Source of the DNA: Berberis thunbergii
Taxonomy: Eukaryota > Streptophyta > Magnoliopsida > Ranunculales > Berberidaceae
Direction: 5' to 3'
DNA length: 64,000 bases
Assembly (NCBI GenBank): GCA_003290165.1
Contig: QNQO01000526.1
Coordinates: forward strand, 62,001-126,000
In this document: positions 45,601 through 57,234 of the stretch, one piece after another
Position numbering within the stretch: position 1 is the stretch's first letter
Layout of the letters: each line of letters opens with the position of its first letter
Made by a program: the position numbers and the translations under genes
The notes under the pieces: model-generated
Told to the model about the DNA's origin: nothing
The model's input: only the letters and a program-made list of their open reading frames with translations
Database searches by the model: none

Positions 45601-46024
45601 CGAGATGCTACGGATCTCTGGATAAGGATAATTCCAAGGGGAAAACAACAGAAATAATTAGCAGAAGCAAAGAAACACCATATCCTTGATAGAACTTTAT
45701 TCGGCATCGTTGTTATCAAGACACAATGCAAAAGGTGTTACGTAAAGAAGAGGAGTCAGATAGAGATGGCACCTTGATTTCATTCACTTCTAGAGAAATG
45801 TCAGTATCAAATCCACGCAGAACTTGCAATGAAACTTCAAAGTCTTCCATCAGACCCATTTTGGCCTAAATATCATGATTAGAACGGGAAAGAATAAAAT
45901 TAGAAACAAAAACAGGATTCTGACTCTGTTTGAGATTGAATGCTCTTCGTGATCTCTACCAGCCAGCGAGGGGACTCGGGGATAAAAAAGAGGGCAGGTA
46001 TCAGTATTGTACAGGGCAAGATTC
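42651..46024 (-). CDS. ERD6-like monosaccharide transporter, 3' eleven exons (partial)
   Basis: Exons on the minus strand, 5' to 3': 45960-46024, 45773-45865, 45537-45617, 45319-45403, 44813-44859, 44640-44702, 43780-43839, 43554-43619, 43421-43480, 42855-42969 and 42651-42763. All have GT-AG borders and keep phase. Motifs follow the ERD6-like order: [107 protein letters not shown], and [10 protein letters not shown]. These proteins move hexoses across the vacuolar membrane. The piece starts at about membrane segment 6; the first half is not found up to 64000. The last Glu of [12 protein letters not shown] is a TAG at 42675-42677, removing about 9 residues after the family motif. It is either an active gene with a huge transposon-filled intron or a recently broken one. 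Confidence 0.85.
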
Positions 46025-46494
46025 CTGCAAATGAAAGAAGACATAAAACTCAATGATTGAACAAAAAACTGAACCAGTCTTTTGGGTTAAAAAAATTAAC
46101 CATTGCAAAGAAGTGATTTAAAATAAACTCTGTCAAATGACAGTAGTTTTACAAGGCAACTCTCCTCGAAATCCTACTTCTTGAATGCTAAAATAACTAA
46201 TTTCTTTCAGAAACTAAGATGACTCATTTGATTATTTCTTCTTCAGTGAATCTACATACTTCAAGAATGGTAAAAGTCTAGACTAGGGGACTAGACCCTC
46301 ATGTGCACAATGCACTACTAAATGGTGGTGCAAGAAAGTTGCCACGACATGCCATTACTTGTAAGCCTACACCAATAGTTACGTGCTACAAAGAAAAAAC
46401 ACCTGAACTCAAAGAGGTGCTCATGTCAACCCCCTTCCACTCTTCAAATGCTTGTCTCTCTTCCAGGTAACTTCCCCCTGTGCGCGCGCGCACA
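46025..46494. other. Intron or 5' remnant next to the sugar transporter
   Basis: No exon is recognised. A TGTGCGCGCGCGCACAC alternating purine-pyrimidine run lies at 46479-46495, next to a hAT insertion. Confidence 0.5.
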
Positions 46495-46502
46495 CTCATA
46501 CC

Positions 46503-47479
46503 CATGGGCGGACCTACTAAGGGACCAGGGGGGGCAGCTGCCCCCCCTCAACTTTTACAATATTTTTAGTATATATATTTTAGTCTTAAAAAATCGATTA
46601 TATAATGTAGCATACAATAAATTAATTGTTTATGAAAATATTCAAACATGTCTTTGTTGGTGTAGTGGTTGGAGGTTTATCACTTTTTGTAAAAGACCTG
46701 AGTTCGATACTCTTCGAGTGCATTTTTTATTTGATTTTCAATGCAATTTTATTAGTAATTGCAAACATTAAAAAATGTTTAGTTTAATAAAAAATTATTA
46801 ACATTAAATAAATGAATTGTTTTTCACAAGCGATATTAAACCCCTAACAAAAAAATATCTAAAATAATAACGATAGAATTCAATGAAAATATATACCATT
46901 AGCTAACTCGTATAAAATTTGAGCCTCATATAAACTATTTTTTCTTTGAAATTGTATTATGATCATATTAGATTCGCAAATTTCAAAAAAAATTTAGCTT
47001 CACCTAGAACTTATCCTAATTATTTTGTGATTCTCAATTCTAAACAACCAGACTTTATAGCCACTTTTTGGTCAGGTTTTAAGTTTTTTACATTTCTATC
47101 TCTTCTATAGATAATGTTTGTGATTGTATTTTAAAGAGAATGGGTAAAGGTGTAAAAATGCTCTAGCCTGGCCAAAAATGGTTTTAAAGTCTGACTGCCT
47201 AGACAAACTCTTTTGTGATATTAGTTATATATTATAGTTATTATGTTTGCTTGCTTTTTGCTAAGGTTATCAATAGTGACCTTATTTTGGCTTAAAATTG
47301 ACTACACTTGGATCCAATTTGATATATGCATTGTATTTTTTATAGTTGAATTTTTTTTATTAGTTACTAGCTTCGGTAAAAAAAAAATTGGCTTTACCAT
47401 TGATAACTACTATTATCAACTAATAAGTATTTTCCATTTCGCCCCCCCCCCCTCGACTAAAATCCTGGGTCCGCCCCTG
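46503..47479. mobile_element. Non-autonomous hAT element, 977 bp
   Basis: Ends CATGGGCGGACCT and AGGGTCCGCCCCTG-type (reverse complement CAGGGGCGGACCCAG), flanked by the exact 8-bp duplication CTCATACC (46495-46502 and 47480-47487). Near the ends lie long G and C runs (GGGGGGGCAGCTGCCCCCCC at 46529-46548 and CCCCCCCCCC at 47442-47451). The interior is AT-rich with a tRNA-like segment and no transposase. Confidence 0.93.
46655..46725 (+). repeat. tRNA-like segment with Pol III A and B boxes
   Basis: GGTGTAGTGGTTGG (46659-46672) resembles an A box and GAGTTCGATACTC (46700-46712) a B box, about 35 bases apart as in tRNA genes. It is not a full tRNA: no acceptor stem pairing is seen. It is either a SINE relic or an internal segment conserved in this hAT family. 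Confidence 0.5.
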
Positions 47480-47550
47480 CTCATACCCCCAACAGCAATA
47501 ATAACACATCAACGTTTCTCAACCCTCTATCCTCCAAATTCCTTGTATTC

Positions 47551-47659
47551 TAATAAAAAAAGGGCAAAAACTCATAAAATCCTAATTGGTGGCTTGGTAA
47601 GTCTCAAACTCACGACCCCTCACAAGGAGAGTGGATGTCCAACAAACTGAGCTACAATT
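47551..47659 (-). mobile_element. tRNA-derived SINE, minus strand
   Basis: Minus strand reads TAGCTCAGTTTGTTGG (A box, 47639-47654), then a GTGAGTTTGAGAC B box (47601-47613), a short body and a T run (47553-47560) typical of the 3' end of plant SINEs. The solo LTR at 47660 was inserted directly at its 5' end. Confidence 0.5.
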
Positions 47660-49377
47660 TGTAACACCCCTAAATTTCATAAAACTAAATTATTTTATTT
47701 TAAATTAAATAAAATAGAGTTAAATTTAATTGAGTTTAAATTTCAAAATTTTAGGGTTTTATTTTGTTAAATTAAAGGGTGGGCGCCCTCAGAATTTTAG
47801 TGGGGCGAATAGCCACCCATAATATAAAGGAAAACCCTTTATTTCTTTCTTTTCTTGTGCAACAGTTCCTCATCTCCTTCTTTGGTGACGACGGCGGGCG
47901 TCGGGACGTTGTCGCACATTTCTTCGCCCAACCTCCCCTATTTTCTTCTTGTCTCCTTCCACTATCTTCCCTTTCCTTCCTATTTCATTTCGGCGCCAGA
48001 AAATAGAGCAATGGCAAGAAAGATGGAAACTAGCGGTGGTTTAGGTTATTGGGAGAGATGGATGTAGGTGATGGACGGTAACGGTGGTGTGTATGCCATA
48101 AGAATTAAAATCGGTGAGTTTTCTTCATATTATTTCATATTTCTTCTGTGTTCTTTGATTTTTGATCTGCTGGAGCTTTGTGAGTCTCACAATTTTATTG
48201 AGTGAGGGTTGTGTTTATGTGCATCTATTTTTACTTGATTTTGGTGTGGTTGTTTAATTGTCTGTTAGTTGTTTGATGGTATGACTCAATGAAACTAAAT
48301 CCCACTATTTGGATACATGGAGACAATAAATATACGCCATACTAAATTTAGATGTGAAGTGCTCACACATTAAACCCATAATGCATAACATGTTCTGTCA
48401 TGTTTGGTGGAAGATGCTTTACTGAAAGAATTTGGCAATCCTTTAGATATGATGCTTTGGTGATTGTTGTTGCAAACTAATGATTCTGAAAAGAAGAATC
48501 TTGCCTTGAACTCAGAGTCCAAATAAAATGTCTATTTGAGAACTCCTTTGCTTGATATCACAGAAAATGTTAGGAATTCGCAAAAGTTGCTCCTTCAAAC
48601 AAGTCATTTCATGTTTTCTCCTAGTACATCATTAGTATAGGTCCTAAATTTTATAGGCAACCCATGCGTCATAATTTTGAATAAAAAGTTTTGAGTGCTT
48701 CTTTTCTTTCAGTTTGTCTATGATGTGTTACTTGTTTCTTGTTCAACTTGTTGTCTTTTGATGAGTAGAGTATATATATGAAATAGTACATTTTTAGATA
48801 ATCTGTTGTTGATTGTTTAGTATTGGAATTTGTTTGGGGTTTTGTGAATTTGTGTCTGTATTTTGTGGGTTTTAGTGATTTGATTTGGAGTTGTTAAGAG
48901 TTAAAAGGAGCTCTGTTAGACAATGGAATAGACCCAAACACACACTATGAGGTATTATGGAGGATTTAGTGGTTTATGGGGAAAACCTCAAAGTTCTTCA
49001 TCAGAGTTGAGTTGTGTTTGTACAAGTAGAGTGTTTGAGAGACTGTGAATCACCCAACAAGTAGAAAGACGCTCCAAATCACAAGGAGTCGAACTAATTT
49101 TATGAGATCTCTTGTATGTACTATATATATAGAAGGGCAAGAAAGGCGTCAGTTTTCAAAGGATAAGTTTGAAGAAGTGACACTGGTTACTATTCAATAT
49201 GATTTTTTTTGGCTAGCGTATAAGGTATTCATCAATAGTCTGCAGAAACATTGGTTGAGGGACAAGAAGGTTAACAACATTCATTTTGATAAGAGAAATG
49301 CATGGGAATCCACTCCATGGCGGTGAGTATAATTTAAATTAGCTTTTTAGTAATGGACGAGATAGTAGTGATGATGA

Positions 49378-49881
49378 TGTATGGAACGTTTTTAAGGGAA
49401 GAATTTAGCTAGGCAATCAACACAACCTTCCACTGACTTGTTGATTCTCCAAGAATAATGCCAAGAACAATAGGAAATTAAACGCAGCAAGAGAAAATCT
49501 CTAGAACTGATTCAGAATTATTATTATTAAAAAACTGACTTTCTCCTATTACAATCACCAATTTATAAAGAAAAGAACACTAAACCTACCTGAAACAGGA
49601 CTTTCTAAACTATAGTAAGGTTCCTATTTTAACCAAAATACTCCCAAGACTCTTTTACTTATTAATAAAGACATCCTAAAAGAAACAGAATTCAAACGGA
49701 ATTAAAAGACTTCTAAAACAATTATTAGCAAAAATGTCAATAAGAAATTTGATGGAATCTGAATTAAAAACAACAAGTCTCTGCTGGGTCATTGTTACTT
49801 ATTCCGGACTTTCCTCTTCGCGTGGACTTATTTTGATCATATTGTGCCAAATATTCTATTGCGCTTTGTTGTACTGCATCA
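49378..49881 (-). repeat. 3' LTR of the CRM-like element
   Basis: Minus-strand start TGATGCAGTACAACAAAGCG at 49881 and end CCATACA at 49378, 504 bp. The first 211 bases match 53731-53941. Confidence 0.88.
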
Positions 49882-50891
49882 TTCTCCCCTGGGTCAAGAG
49901 AATTCGTCCCCGAATTTAAAGTATCATCATCAGAGTTATCACCATGGTATGGAATAAGGTGCTTCACATTAAACACATCAGACGTGCGAATGTGACTTGG
50001 TAGCTTCAACCGGTATGCATTAGAATTGATCTTCTCGAGAATCTCCAACGGGCCAATCTTCCGTGCAGCAAGTTTGTTATACTCTCCAACTGAAAATCTG
50101 TCTTTAGTCAAGATAGCCCACACGAAACCCCCTACCTCGAAGTCCACAAGTCGTCGTTTCCTATCAGCTGCGACATTATACTTAGAACCAGACTCTAATA
50201 AATTTTTATGAGCATCCTCATGAATGTGTTGAAGCTGTTCAATAAAGGCCTCAACCTTACCATGGACACGAGCCCGGTCTGGTATAGGTACTAGGTCAAG
50301 AGGTGACCTTGGATTAAAGTCATAAACCACACAAAATGGACTAAATCCCGTGCTTCGGTTGACACTACGATTGAAAGCGAATTCAGCCTGAAAGAGTTTC
50401 TGATCTCACGTCTTCAAATGAGTTCTAACCAAACTACGCAAAATATCACCAAATGAGCGATTAACAACCTCTATTTGCCCATCTGTCTGCAGATGATATG
50501 CACTACTGAAATCAAGCTTGGTACTGGCAAGTCTCCATAAGCTTCTCCAAAAATGACTAAGGAATCGTGTGTCTCTGTCCGACACATTAGACATAGGAAG
50601 TCCATGAAGACGATAAACTTCCCGAAAATATAATTGAGCCACATTCACTGCATCTGTTGTCTTCTTGCAGGCAACAAAGTGTGCCATTTTGGAGAAACGA
50701 TCAACGACCACAAAAATAACATCCAATCCGCGTTGGGTACGAGGAAGCCCCAACACGAAATCCATGCTAACATCAGTCCATGGTTGACTTGGAACAGGTA
50801 AAGGCATGTACAACCCTGCATTAGTTGCTTTGCCTTTAGAAACATGACAGATACGACAACCCTTCACAAATTTATACACCTCTCTACGCAT
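49764..50891 (-). pseudogene. CRM-like integrase and C-terminal tail
   Basis: 50891-50406 encodes the zinc-site end (CRICHVSKGKAT) and catalytic core: VSMDFVLGLP (Asp), SDRDTRFLSHFW (Asp) and TDGQIEVVNRSF (Glu). After a break at 50410, where the expected Trp is TGA, 50330-49764 gives the GPY/F-like part (DRFSVGEYNKLAARKIGP, INSNAYRLKLP, SDVFNVKHLIPY). It ends with a CRM-type tail that extends into the 3' LTR. No canonical chromodomain is seen, as expected for CRM. Catalytic residues are intact, unlike the Tat copy. Confidence 0.85.
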
Positions 50892-50999
50892 GATCGGCTA
50901 GAAGTAAGAGCTCGAAACAAGCTGATACGTCTTATCTCTCCCAACATGCCCTTCCCCATGTAGTTCCTGAATGATCTCAACCTGAGGCTAGAGGTAGGC

Positions 51000-52430
51000 A
51001 CACACAACTAGTTCCCTTTGAAGAGAAAACCATCACAAACCACGAAGTCGGAACGATTGCTTGCTAGTACATCATCCACCACAGTTGCAAAATATGGGTC
51101 AGTAGCTAATAATTCACGGAAAGAATCAAAACCCAATACCTTGGTGCGCATAGTGGTGAGTAAAGAAGACCGACGACTAAGAGCATCAGCCACGCGATTC
51201 TGCACGCCAGCCTTGTGTTTGAGGACAAACGTAAATTCCTGTAAATATGTAGCCTACTTGCCATGTCGAAAGGAGAGTTTATCTTGACTATTAACATGTT
51301 TTAATGAATCATGATCAGAATATAAGACAAACTCGCTGTGTATCAAATAATGGCGCCAATGTTTCAATGCTTGGACCACTGCATACAATTCCACATCATA
51401 GGTGTTGTAATTTAATTTTGTGCCATGTAACTTTTCACTGAAAAAGGCAACTGGTTTGCCATGCTGACTTAAGACCGCTCCAATACCCACTTTGGAGGCA
51501 TTGCAATGTAACTCGAACGATTGAGAAAAATCAAGCAAAATAAGGATAAGTGATGAAATTAGTTTTTCCTTGATCACGCAAAAAGATGCTTTTACTATTT
51601 CAAACCATGAAAACTGTCCAACCCTCATACAGTCGGTGACGGGTGCCATAATGGTGCTGAAATGAGGAATGAATCAGCGATAGAAAGATGCTAGCCCGTG
51701 AAAACTTTGTATCTCATGCAGGTTGGAAGGCGTTGGCCACTGCTTGATTACTTCAACTTTTGACTCATCCACTGAAATGCCATCCTTGGAAACCACGTAC
51801 CCAAGGAACAGTACCCTATCGGTCATGAATGAACACTTGTTGGCTGCCGCAAACAATCTTTCCCTGCGTAAAACTGAAAGAATGTCTCAAAGATGCTGAA
51901 TATGTAAGTCAGCATTAGCACTATAAATCAGTATATCGTCAAAATAAACGACCACAAATTGATCAATAAAAGGACGCAACACTTGGTTCATGACCCGCAT
52001 AAAAGTACTTGGTGCATTAGAAAGACCGAAAGGCATCACCAGCCATTCGTATAGCCCATCGCCGCGTCTTGAAGGCTGTTTTCCATTCGTCTCCCGGGTG
52101 AATCCGAATCTGATGGTAGCCACTCTTAAGATCAAGTTTACTGAACACCTTGGCTCCACATAGTTGATCTAACAGGTCATCCAACCGAGGAATAGGAAAA
52201 TGGTATTTGACTGTTATCTTATTTATGGCTCTACTATCGACACACATGTGCCAACTACTATCTTTTTTGGTGTGAGCAGTGCGAGTACTGCGCAAGGGCT
52301 AAGACTCTCTCGGATGTGGCCCTTGGACAAAAGTTCTTCTACCTAGCATCGAAGCTCCTTGTGCTCTTTTGGGCTCATACGGTAATGTGGCCAGTTAGGA
52401 AGGTTTGAGCTTGGTACCAAGTCAATCTGG
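51000..52430 (-). pseudogene. CRM-like reverse transcriptase and RNase H
   Basis: Reverse transcriptase runs from a Gln-to-stop break near 52341 through [51 protein letters not shown] and the catalytic [11 protein letters not shown] (about 51928-51960). A frameshift lies near 52070. RNase H (51649-51000) shows LHCNASKVGIGAVLSQHGKP, where the first catalytic Asp is Asn, then VELYAVVQALKHWRHYL, and the terminal NRVADALSRR. Confidence 0.87.
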
Positions 52431-53626
52431 TGTTGTATATCCCTGACAGGTGGTAACCCTCGCGTTAGGTCACTTGGAAACACATATTGGTACTCATCAA
52501 TCAGAAGTTGCACAATTTCCGGAATGTCATTGCTAATCTGCTCATACTTTCCTATCAGTACGAATACCATCCCGGATTCTTCCATTTCACCCACAAATTT
52601 ATTCATAGATAAGAGATTTGAGCCCTCCCCAGTTGGTGGCTTAGGTGCGACCTCTTTGCTAGGCATGAGTACAATTCGAGTAGTATCCCACATGAAACTA
52701 TAAGTATTCTTACGCCCATCATACATAACACTTTTATCAAACTGCCAAGGTCTACCCAATAAAATATGACACGCATCCATAGCGACAGTATCACACCACA
52801 CGTGATCTTTATACTTAGAACCAATAGAAAAATTTACTAAGCAACGTTTCGAAACCGTTACCTCATTGCCCTTCTTAAGCCAAGAGAGCTTGTAGCAGGG
52901 ACTTGGATGTTGGATTGTATCCAATTCCAGCTTTCGAACAACCTCCTCCGCCACCACATTTTTGCAGCTGCCAGAATCAATGACTAGGCGACAAATTTTC
53001 CTGCCAATGGTGCATGTAGAATGGAAGATGTTATTGCGAAGCCATGCATCTCCCTCGATCTCCTTCGGAGTAAAACATGCTCTTCTTACTAACAAGGACT
53101 GTCCTTGATCGCCTGGGACGTATTCCTCCTGCGGTGGGTCATCACTATTGGTATCGAACATAGGGTCTTGGTCAAAGTCCCCAAATTGCTCATCGCTAAG
53201 GTCTTCGCCTTCGACAAACAGTCATTTACCTGTCTGATCACCCTTCCTGCACTCAGCTGCTCGGTGGCCTATTTCGCCACACTTGAAGCATTTGTCCCGC
53301 GAGATGGATGTTCTATGTACCTGTCCAGGGACGTTCGGTTTACAGGCAGAACCCTGTTGGGCTGGTGCGCAGCTCGTAGGCTGCGTGCCAACGCTGTTTT
53401 GGTTTCATGGCAGCACTCTGTTTTGGCTGCTCGCATTAGCGCCATCCCACGGAAGATTACCGCCCCTTCGATTCAGCTGTTTTCCAAGGTGTATCGTTCG
53501 TTGATGCGCTACGGAGATGGAGAATGGATCAAACAAATTGAGAACATCTTGGAACTGTTGTCGCAGCCCTCCAATGTACCGAGAGACCAGCTGTTCGCCT
53601 GTCTCTACCAGGTCATTGCGCACCAC
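52431..53626 (-). pseudogene. CRM-like Gag C-terminal part and protease
   Basis: 53626-53405 encodes Gag (LVETGEQLVSRYIGGLRQQF, LFDPFSISVAHQ). The CX2CX4HX4C knuckle CFKCGEIGHRAAEC lies at about 53246-53287. The long frame 53161-52343 has the protease (LVIDSGSCKNVVAEEVV, with an intact DSG) and the linker typical of this clade (PCYKLSWLKKGNEVTVSKRC, LLGRPWQFDKSVMYDGRKNT). The Gag N-terminus is deleted near 53731. Confidence 0.85.
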
Positions 53627-53730
53627 TAATTGATAAAATTCAGTGGTGTAGTCATTGACTGATTTAGCACCCTGTCGCAGGTTTTACCAGGTCATTGCGC
53701 TCCACTAATTGATAAAATTCAGTGGTGTAG
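53606..53730. repeat. Direct duplication at the deletion joint of the CRM-like element
   Basis: A 46-base segment starting TACCAGGTCATTGCGC occurs at 53606-53651 and 53685-53730 with one difference. The second copy joins directly to the LTR remnant. Confidence 0.85.
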
Positions 53731-53941
53731 ACATCCTAAAAGAAACGGAATTCAAACAGAATTAAAAGACTGCTAAAACAATTATTAGCAAAGATGCCAA
53801 TAAGAGATTTGATGGAATCTAAATTAAAAACAGCAAGTCCCTGATGGATCATTGTTATTTATTCTGGACTTTCCTCTTCGCGTGGACTTCTTTTGATCAT
53901 ATCGTGCCAAATACTCTATTGCGCTTTGTTGTACTGCATCA
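53731..53941 (-). repeat. 5' LTR remnant of the CRM-like element
   Basis: Matches 49671-49881 of the 3' LTR closely. The remaining 290 bases of the LTR, including its end next to the primer site, are missing. Confidence 0.88.
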
Positions 53942-54600
53942 GATGAAGAGGGCTGGTTCGAAGGAGGAAATGAGGTGTTAAGAGGCTGTTTAAGGTGTTG
54001 TTTGCAGTGGCTTTGAGGACTGCTTGCAGGGATATGAAGGGTGTTTTCGAGGGTCTGAACCAGGGCGTGTTGCAGGGATTAATCAAGGTCTGTTTCAGAT
54101 CTGATTCGGGTTGCTTCAGGTCTGTTTCAGGGCCGATTTCAGGTCTGATTCGAGGTACGTTTCAGGTCTGATTCGAGGCGTGTTCCAGGGGCTGATTGCG
54201 AGTAGGAGGGGGATGACAATGTCGTGGTGATGGTTGGGAGTATGCTAGAAGAAACTGAATCAGTGAGTTCTCTCCTTCATATCTGATATTTATATTGCTC
54301 ATGAGTTTATTTCTCTCCATTGAATTTTTAGATCTATGCTCTATGTCCAAGCTATCCCTTGCTTATCTGTAGGATCTGGTGTCTTTATAAATGTGTATTC
54401 AACCAAACTAGTTGAGTAGCTTAGTATTCAAAGTATTTCATTTGAGGGTGTAAATTATTCTCAAACATGTAAGGTCACATGAGTTGAAGGTTTCTTTGTG
54501 TAATGAGTTTTGACCCCAAAGTAACTTAGATGGAGTCAAGTATCCAATTCGCGATGGTTCGCTTCAGTTGGATACTGGAATAGGAAAGTGATTACTAATA

Positions 54601-54782
54601 CGAAAATTCTAAATGGCGGGGGAAATCAGCGAGGGAGGGAGAAAGGGAGAGAGGGGACCACCCACCCCCTCGGGATGCGTGCATGAAAAATGACTGCGCA
54701 CATTCCGAGGGGAGATGAGCGGTCCCCTCTCTCCCTCCCTCACTGATTTCCTCACCTGCTTCCTCGCTGTGTAAAACAGCTC
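54601..54782. mobile_element. Mutator-type MITE, 182 bp, GC-rich hairpin
   Basis: Flanked by the exact 9-bp duplication TTACTAATA (54592-54600 and 54783-54791), the size made by Mutator-like transposases. The two halves are complementary around GAAATCAGCGAGGGAGGGAG and its inverse. The start CGAAAATTCTAA resembles that of the element at 63453. It lies inside the solo LTR. Confidence 0.85.
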
Positions 54783-57234
54783 TTACTAATAATATAACTA
54801 ACAAGGCAGCTAATAAATCCCAAATACGAAAATGGATACCTGATTAGGTAGGTCACCAGTGTTGTTAAAAAGGTTTAAATTGTGTGTTTTGAATCGCGAA
54901 TCAAATTGAGTCAAAAGCCCTGTGATATGGATCACATCAACAAATCGTAGCTTCATAGAATCACATAGTTCTATTTCATCGAGTCGTAATATCGCAATAA
55001 AATGCAAACTTACCGCAACCGATATCGGGAAAATTTGGATTTGTAATTATAGCCATATACTAGTCTAGCCAGTTTTTAATTAAAGTGGAGACATTCAGCC
55101 CCATTTTGATATCTTCAAAACCAAATTCTTTTCAGAAGGCAATATTTACAAAGAATGATCTATGTTTTGTGCCATAATCAAGTGTGCAAACAGATAGATC
55201 CTCAACCTAAGTCTAGCTATTGGCAATCAACTAATTTGGACCTTATGGCAATATAGAGATTTAGTGTATTTAAGTTGCTTGAAGCATTGGATGAGTTACC
55301 TCTTAGTGCTCGTGTGAATTTTCCTTGGTAGTGGATTTGGAAGAAATGGTTCCACCTAGGGTTTCTTTCTTAATGTTGAAAGTGGTATTGAATAAGATTC
55401 CATCCAAGGTTGAGCTGGTAAACAGAGGTATGGACTTGGATGTAGGTTGATCCTTATGTGATTGGTTTTCTAAAAACAACGACACATCATCTTCTTCACT
55501 GTGATGGGTGAGCGTGATCGGGAGTCATATTGTGAGTTTTCTCCATTCTCCCTTTTATACACATTTTTGTATGAATTTAACAATGTTGGGTTGGTTGATT
55601 AGATATAGAATGTGTCTTTCTGTGTAATGGGTTTGGTTTAATTTTTATATTATATGGTGGGTTTTGATGTTTATTGTGGTATGATCGTGTTGTGTTTTTT
55701 TATAGTAGCCTAATTGAGGGTGTAGTCTTAGCTCTAATTTTGAGTAGTTCAGAAAATTGGTTCAATGGGGGTGTCATTAGCTGTGAATCTATTGTTTCAC
55801 TTTATGCTCATTTCGGTTGGACTCTTATTTGTGCATGTGTTTGTGTGAATTCTATCATCTTTTGTATGTAGATTTCATTGCATACCACTGTCTTGTCTAA
55901 AATTACCATTGTACATCCTAATCCATTGTTTTCTTATGTCATACTAATCTATTGGTTAATATTTTAGTTATGTTGTTATAGGATGGTGAGTGTGTGGCTC
56001 ATGTTGTTGCCAACACTGAATGTATGCATCTGAAATGGTTACATTTCCCCAAAAATGTGGGTGGATACGGTTGTGGATTGAATTTTGAACGACAAAATGT
56101 CATTGTGGAGGAATTCTGAAATATCAAAAATAAATGATATTGGTAAATTTTGATTCTTGAAAATTTAATCACCTGAAATTGTATCACTTAGAACTACCAC
56201 ACCTCTTTTGTTTATTATTTCATCTCTCTTACTAGAGAAACTAAATAACCTGCAGGTTGTCTTGCGGAGGTGGGACACCTATTTCATATAGAGAAACTAA
56301 AATAACCTTCGGATTAGTCTTGCGGAAATGAGATGAATTTTTATGCCTAAGATAGGCTTTGATATTTTTCCGTCAAAAATATGACGTGACTTTATGCGCA
56401 TTGATAGCCCAAAAGTGGCTTTTGTTACTCATATAGTTAGGAGTATCTGATGATGCATGCTTGTATGTGATGTATCCCCACTTGGGCATGGATGACGGAG
56501 AAGTCCTCCTTTGTATGAGAGAGACATACAGTCATGTATGTTCGGCACGGAGGTGGTGCGAGTGTGATATCGTCTAAGTGATCAATCCATTAAAAGATGA
56601 ATCAAATTCAAATAAAAATGAATAAATTACGTTTACATTGCTTTTAACTCTTTTCACGCAGGATGGCAAGTCCACTAATGTTTCTGCAAGTCAGACTTGC
56701 CATAGTCAACTTCTATAGTGTAAGTATAAGTAAATGCATATTTACTTGTTAGGATGATGACATGATTGCCTCGTTGAGGAACTAAATTCTTTGAATTGTG
56801 TTTTCTTACATGACACATTTGCCTCATTGAGGAACTACCTATTGGTGTGGTTGTTTATTGTTTGTGCTTAGTTTGATGTCATCACGTGTGAATTTATTGA
56901 TTTTTGGGATGAAGATTACTCACACCAGCTTTATTGTTGACCCAAGTGAGCTTTTGTTTCTTGGGTACATTCATTTGGGAATGTAGCCGATGAGCCTTTT
57001 AGGTTTAGAGATTTTTTAGCAACGTTATTGGAGTTTCGCTAGTGGGGCTAGCAACGTCAGTCTTTCCTGGTTAGAGTTTTTACTTGTTTCTGTAATTAAA
57101 CCATGTTTACGTTGTTGTTGCTGCTAAATGTTTCTATTGTTATTGAATTTCACGTCCTGAGTTTAAGGAAACGGATAATCCTACGTGAATTTTGGAATTT
57201 TCGTTTTCTTCAAAAATCGGGTCGTGACACAATT

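Larger units (their letters stand above)
49378..53941 (-). mobile_element. Ty3/gypsy CRM-like chromovirus, internally deleted
   Basis: Flanked by exact GATGA duplications (49373-49377 and 53942-53946). On the minus strand the order is a 5' LTR remnant (53941-53731), Gag C-terminal part with zinc knuckle, protease, reverse transcriptase, RNase H, integrase and a full 3' LTR (49881-49378). The Pol frame runs about 39 codons into the 3' LTR, a trait of the CRM centromeric lineage. The rest of the 5' LTR, the primer site, leader and Gag start are missing. Frameshifts and stops are fewer than in the Tat element, so it is younger. Confidence 0.87.
47660..57229 (+). mobile_element. Very long solo LTR (Ty3/gypsy, Tekay/Del-like), with nested insertions
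   Basis: Starts TGTAACACCCCTAAATTTC and ends AAAAATCGGGTCGTGACA, the classical ends of plant Tekay/Del-type LTRs. It is flanked by exact CAATT duplications (47655-47659 and 57230-57234). After removing the CRM-like element (49378-53941) and a MITE, about 4.8 kb remains. The start sequence does not recur inside, and there is no Gag or Pol of its own, so it is one LTR. A probable promoter (CATAATATAAAGG, about 47818-47830) and pyrimidine-rich leader follow. 54050-54190 contains CAGGTCTGATTC-type short repeats. Short frames inside are not believable genes. Confidence 0.85.

Noticed and set aside
46655..46725. A functional tRNA gene
   Set aside because: A and B boxes are present but the acceptor and anticodon stems do not pair, so it is only tRNA-like.
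53105..53629. Plus-strand 174-codon frame over the CRM-like Gag
   Set aside because: Antisense of the Gag and zinc knuckle coding DNA.
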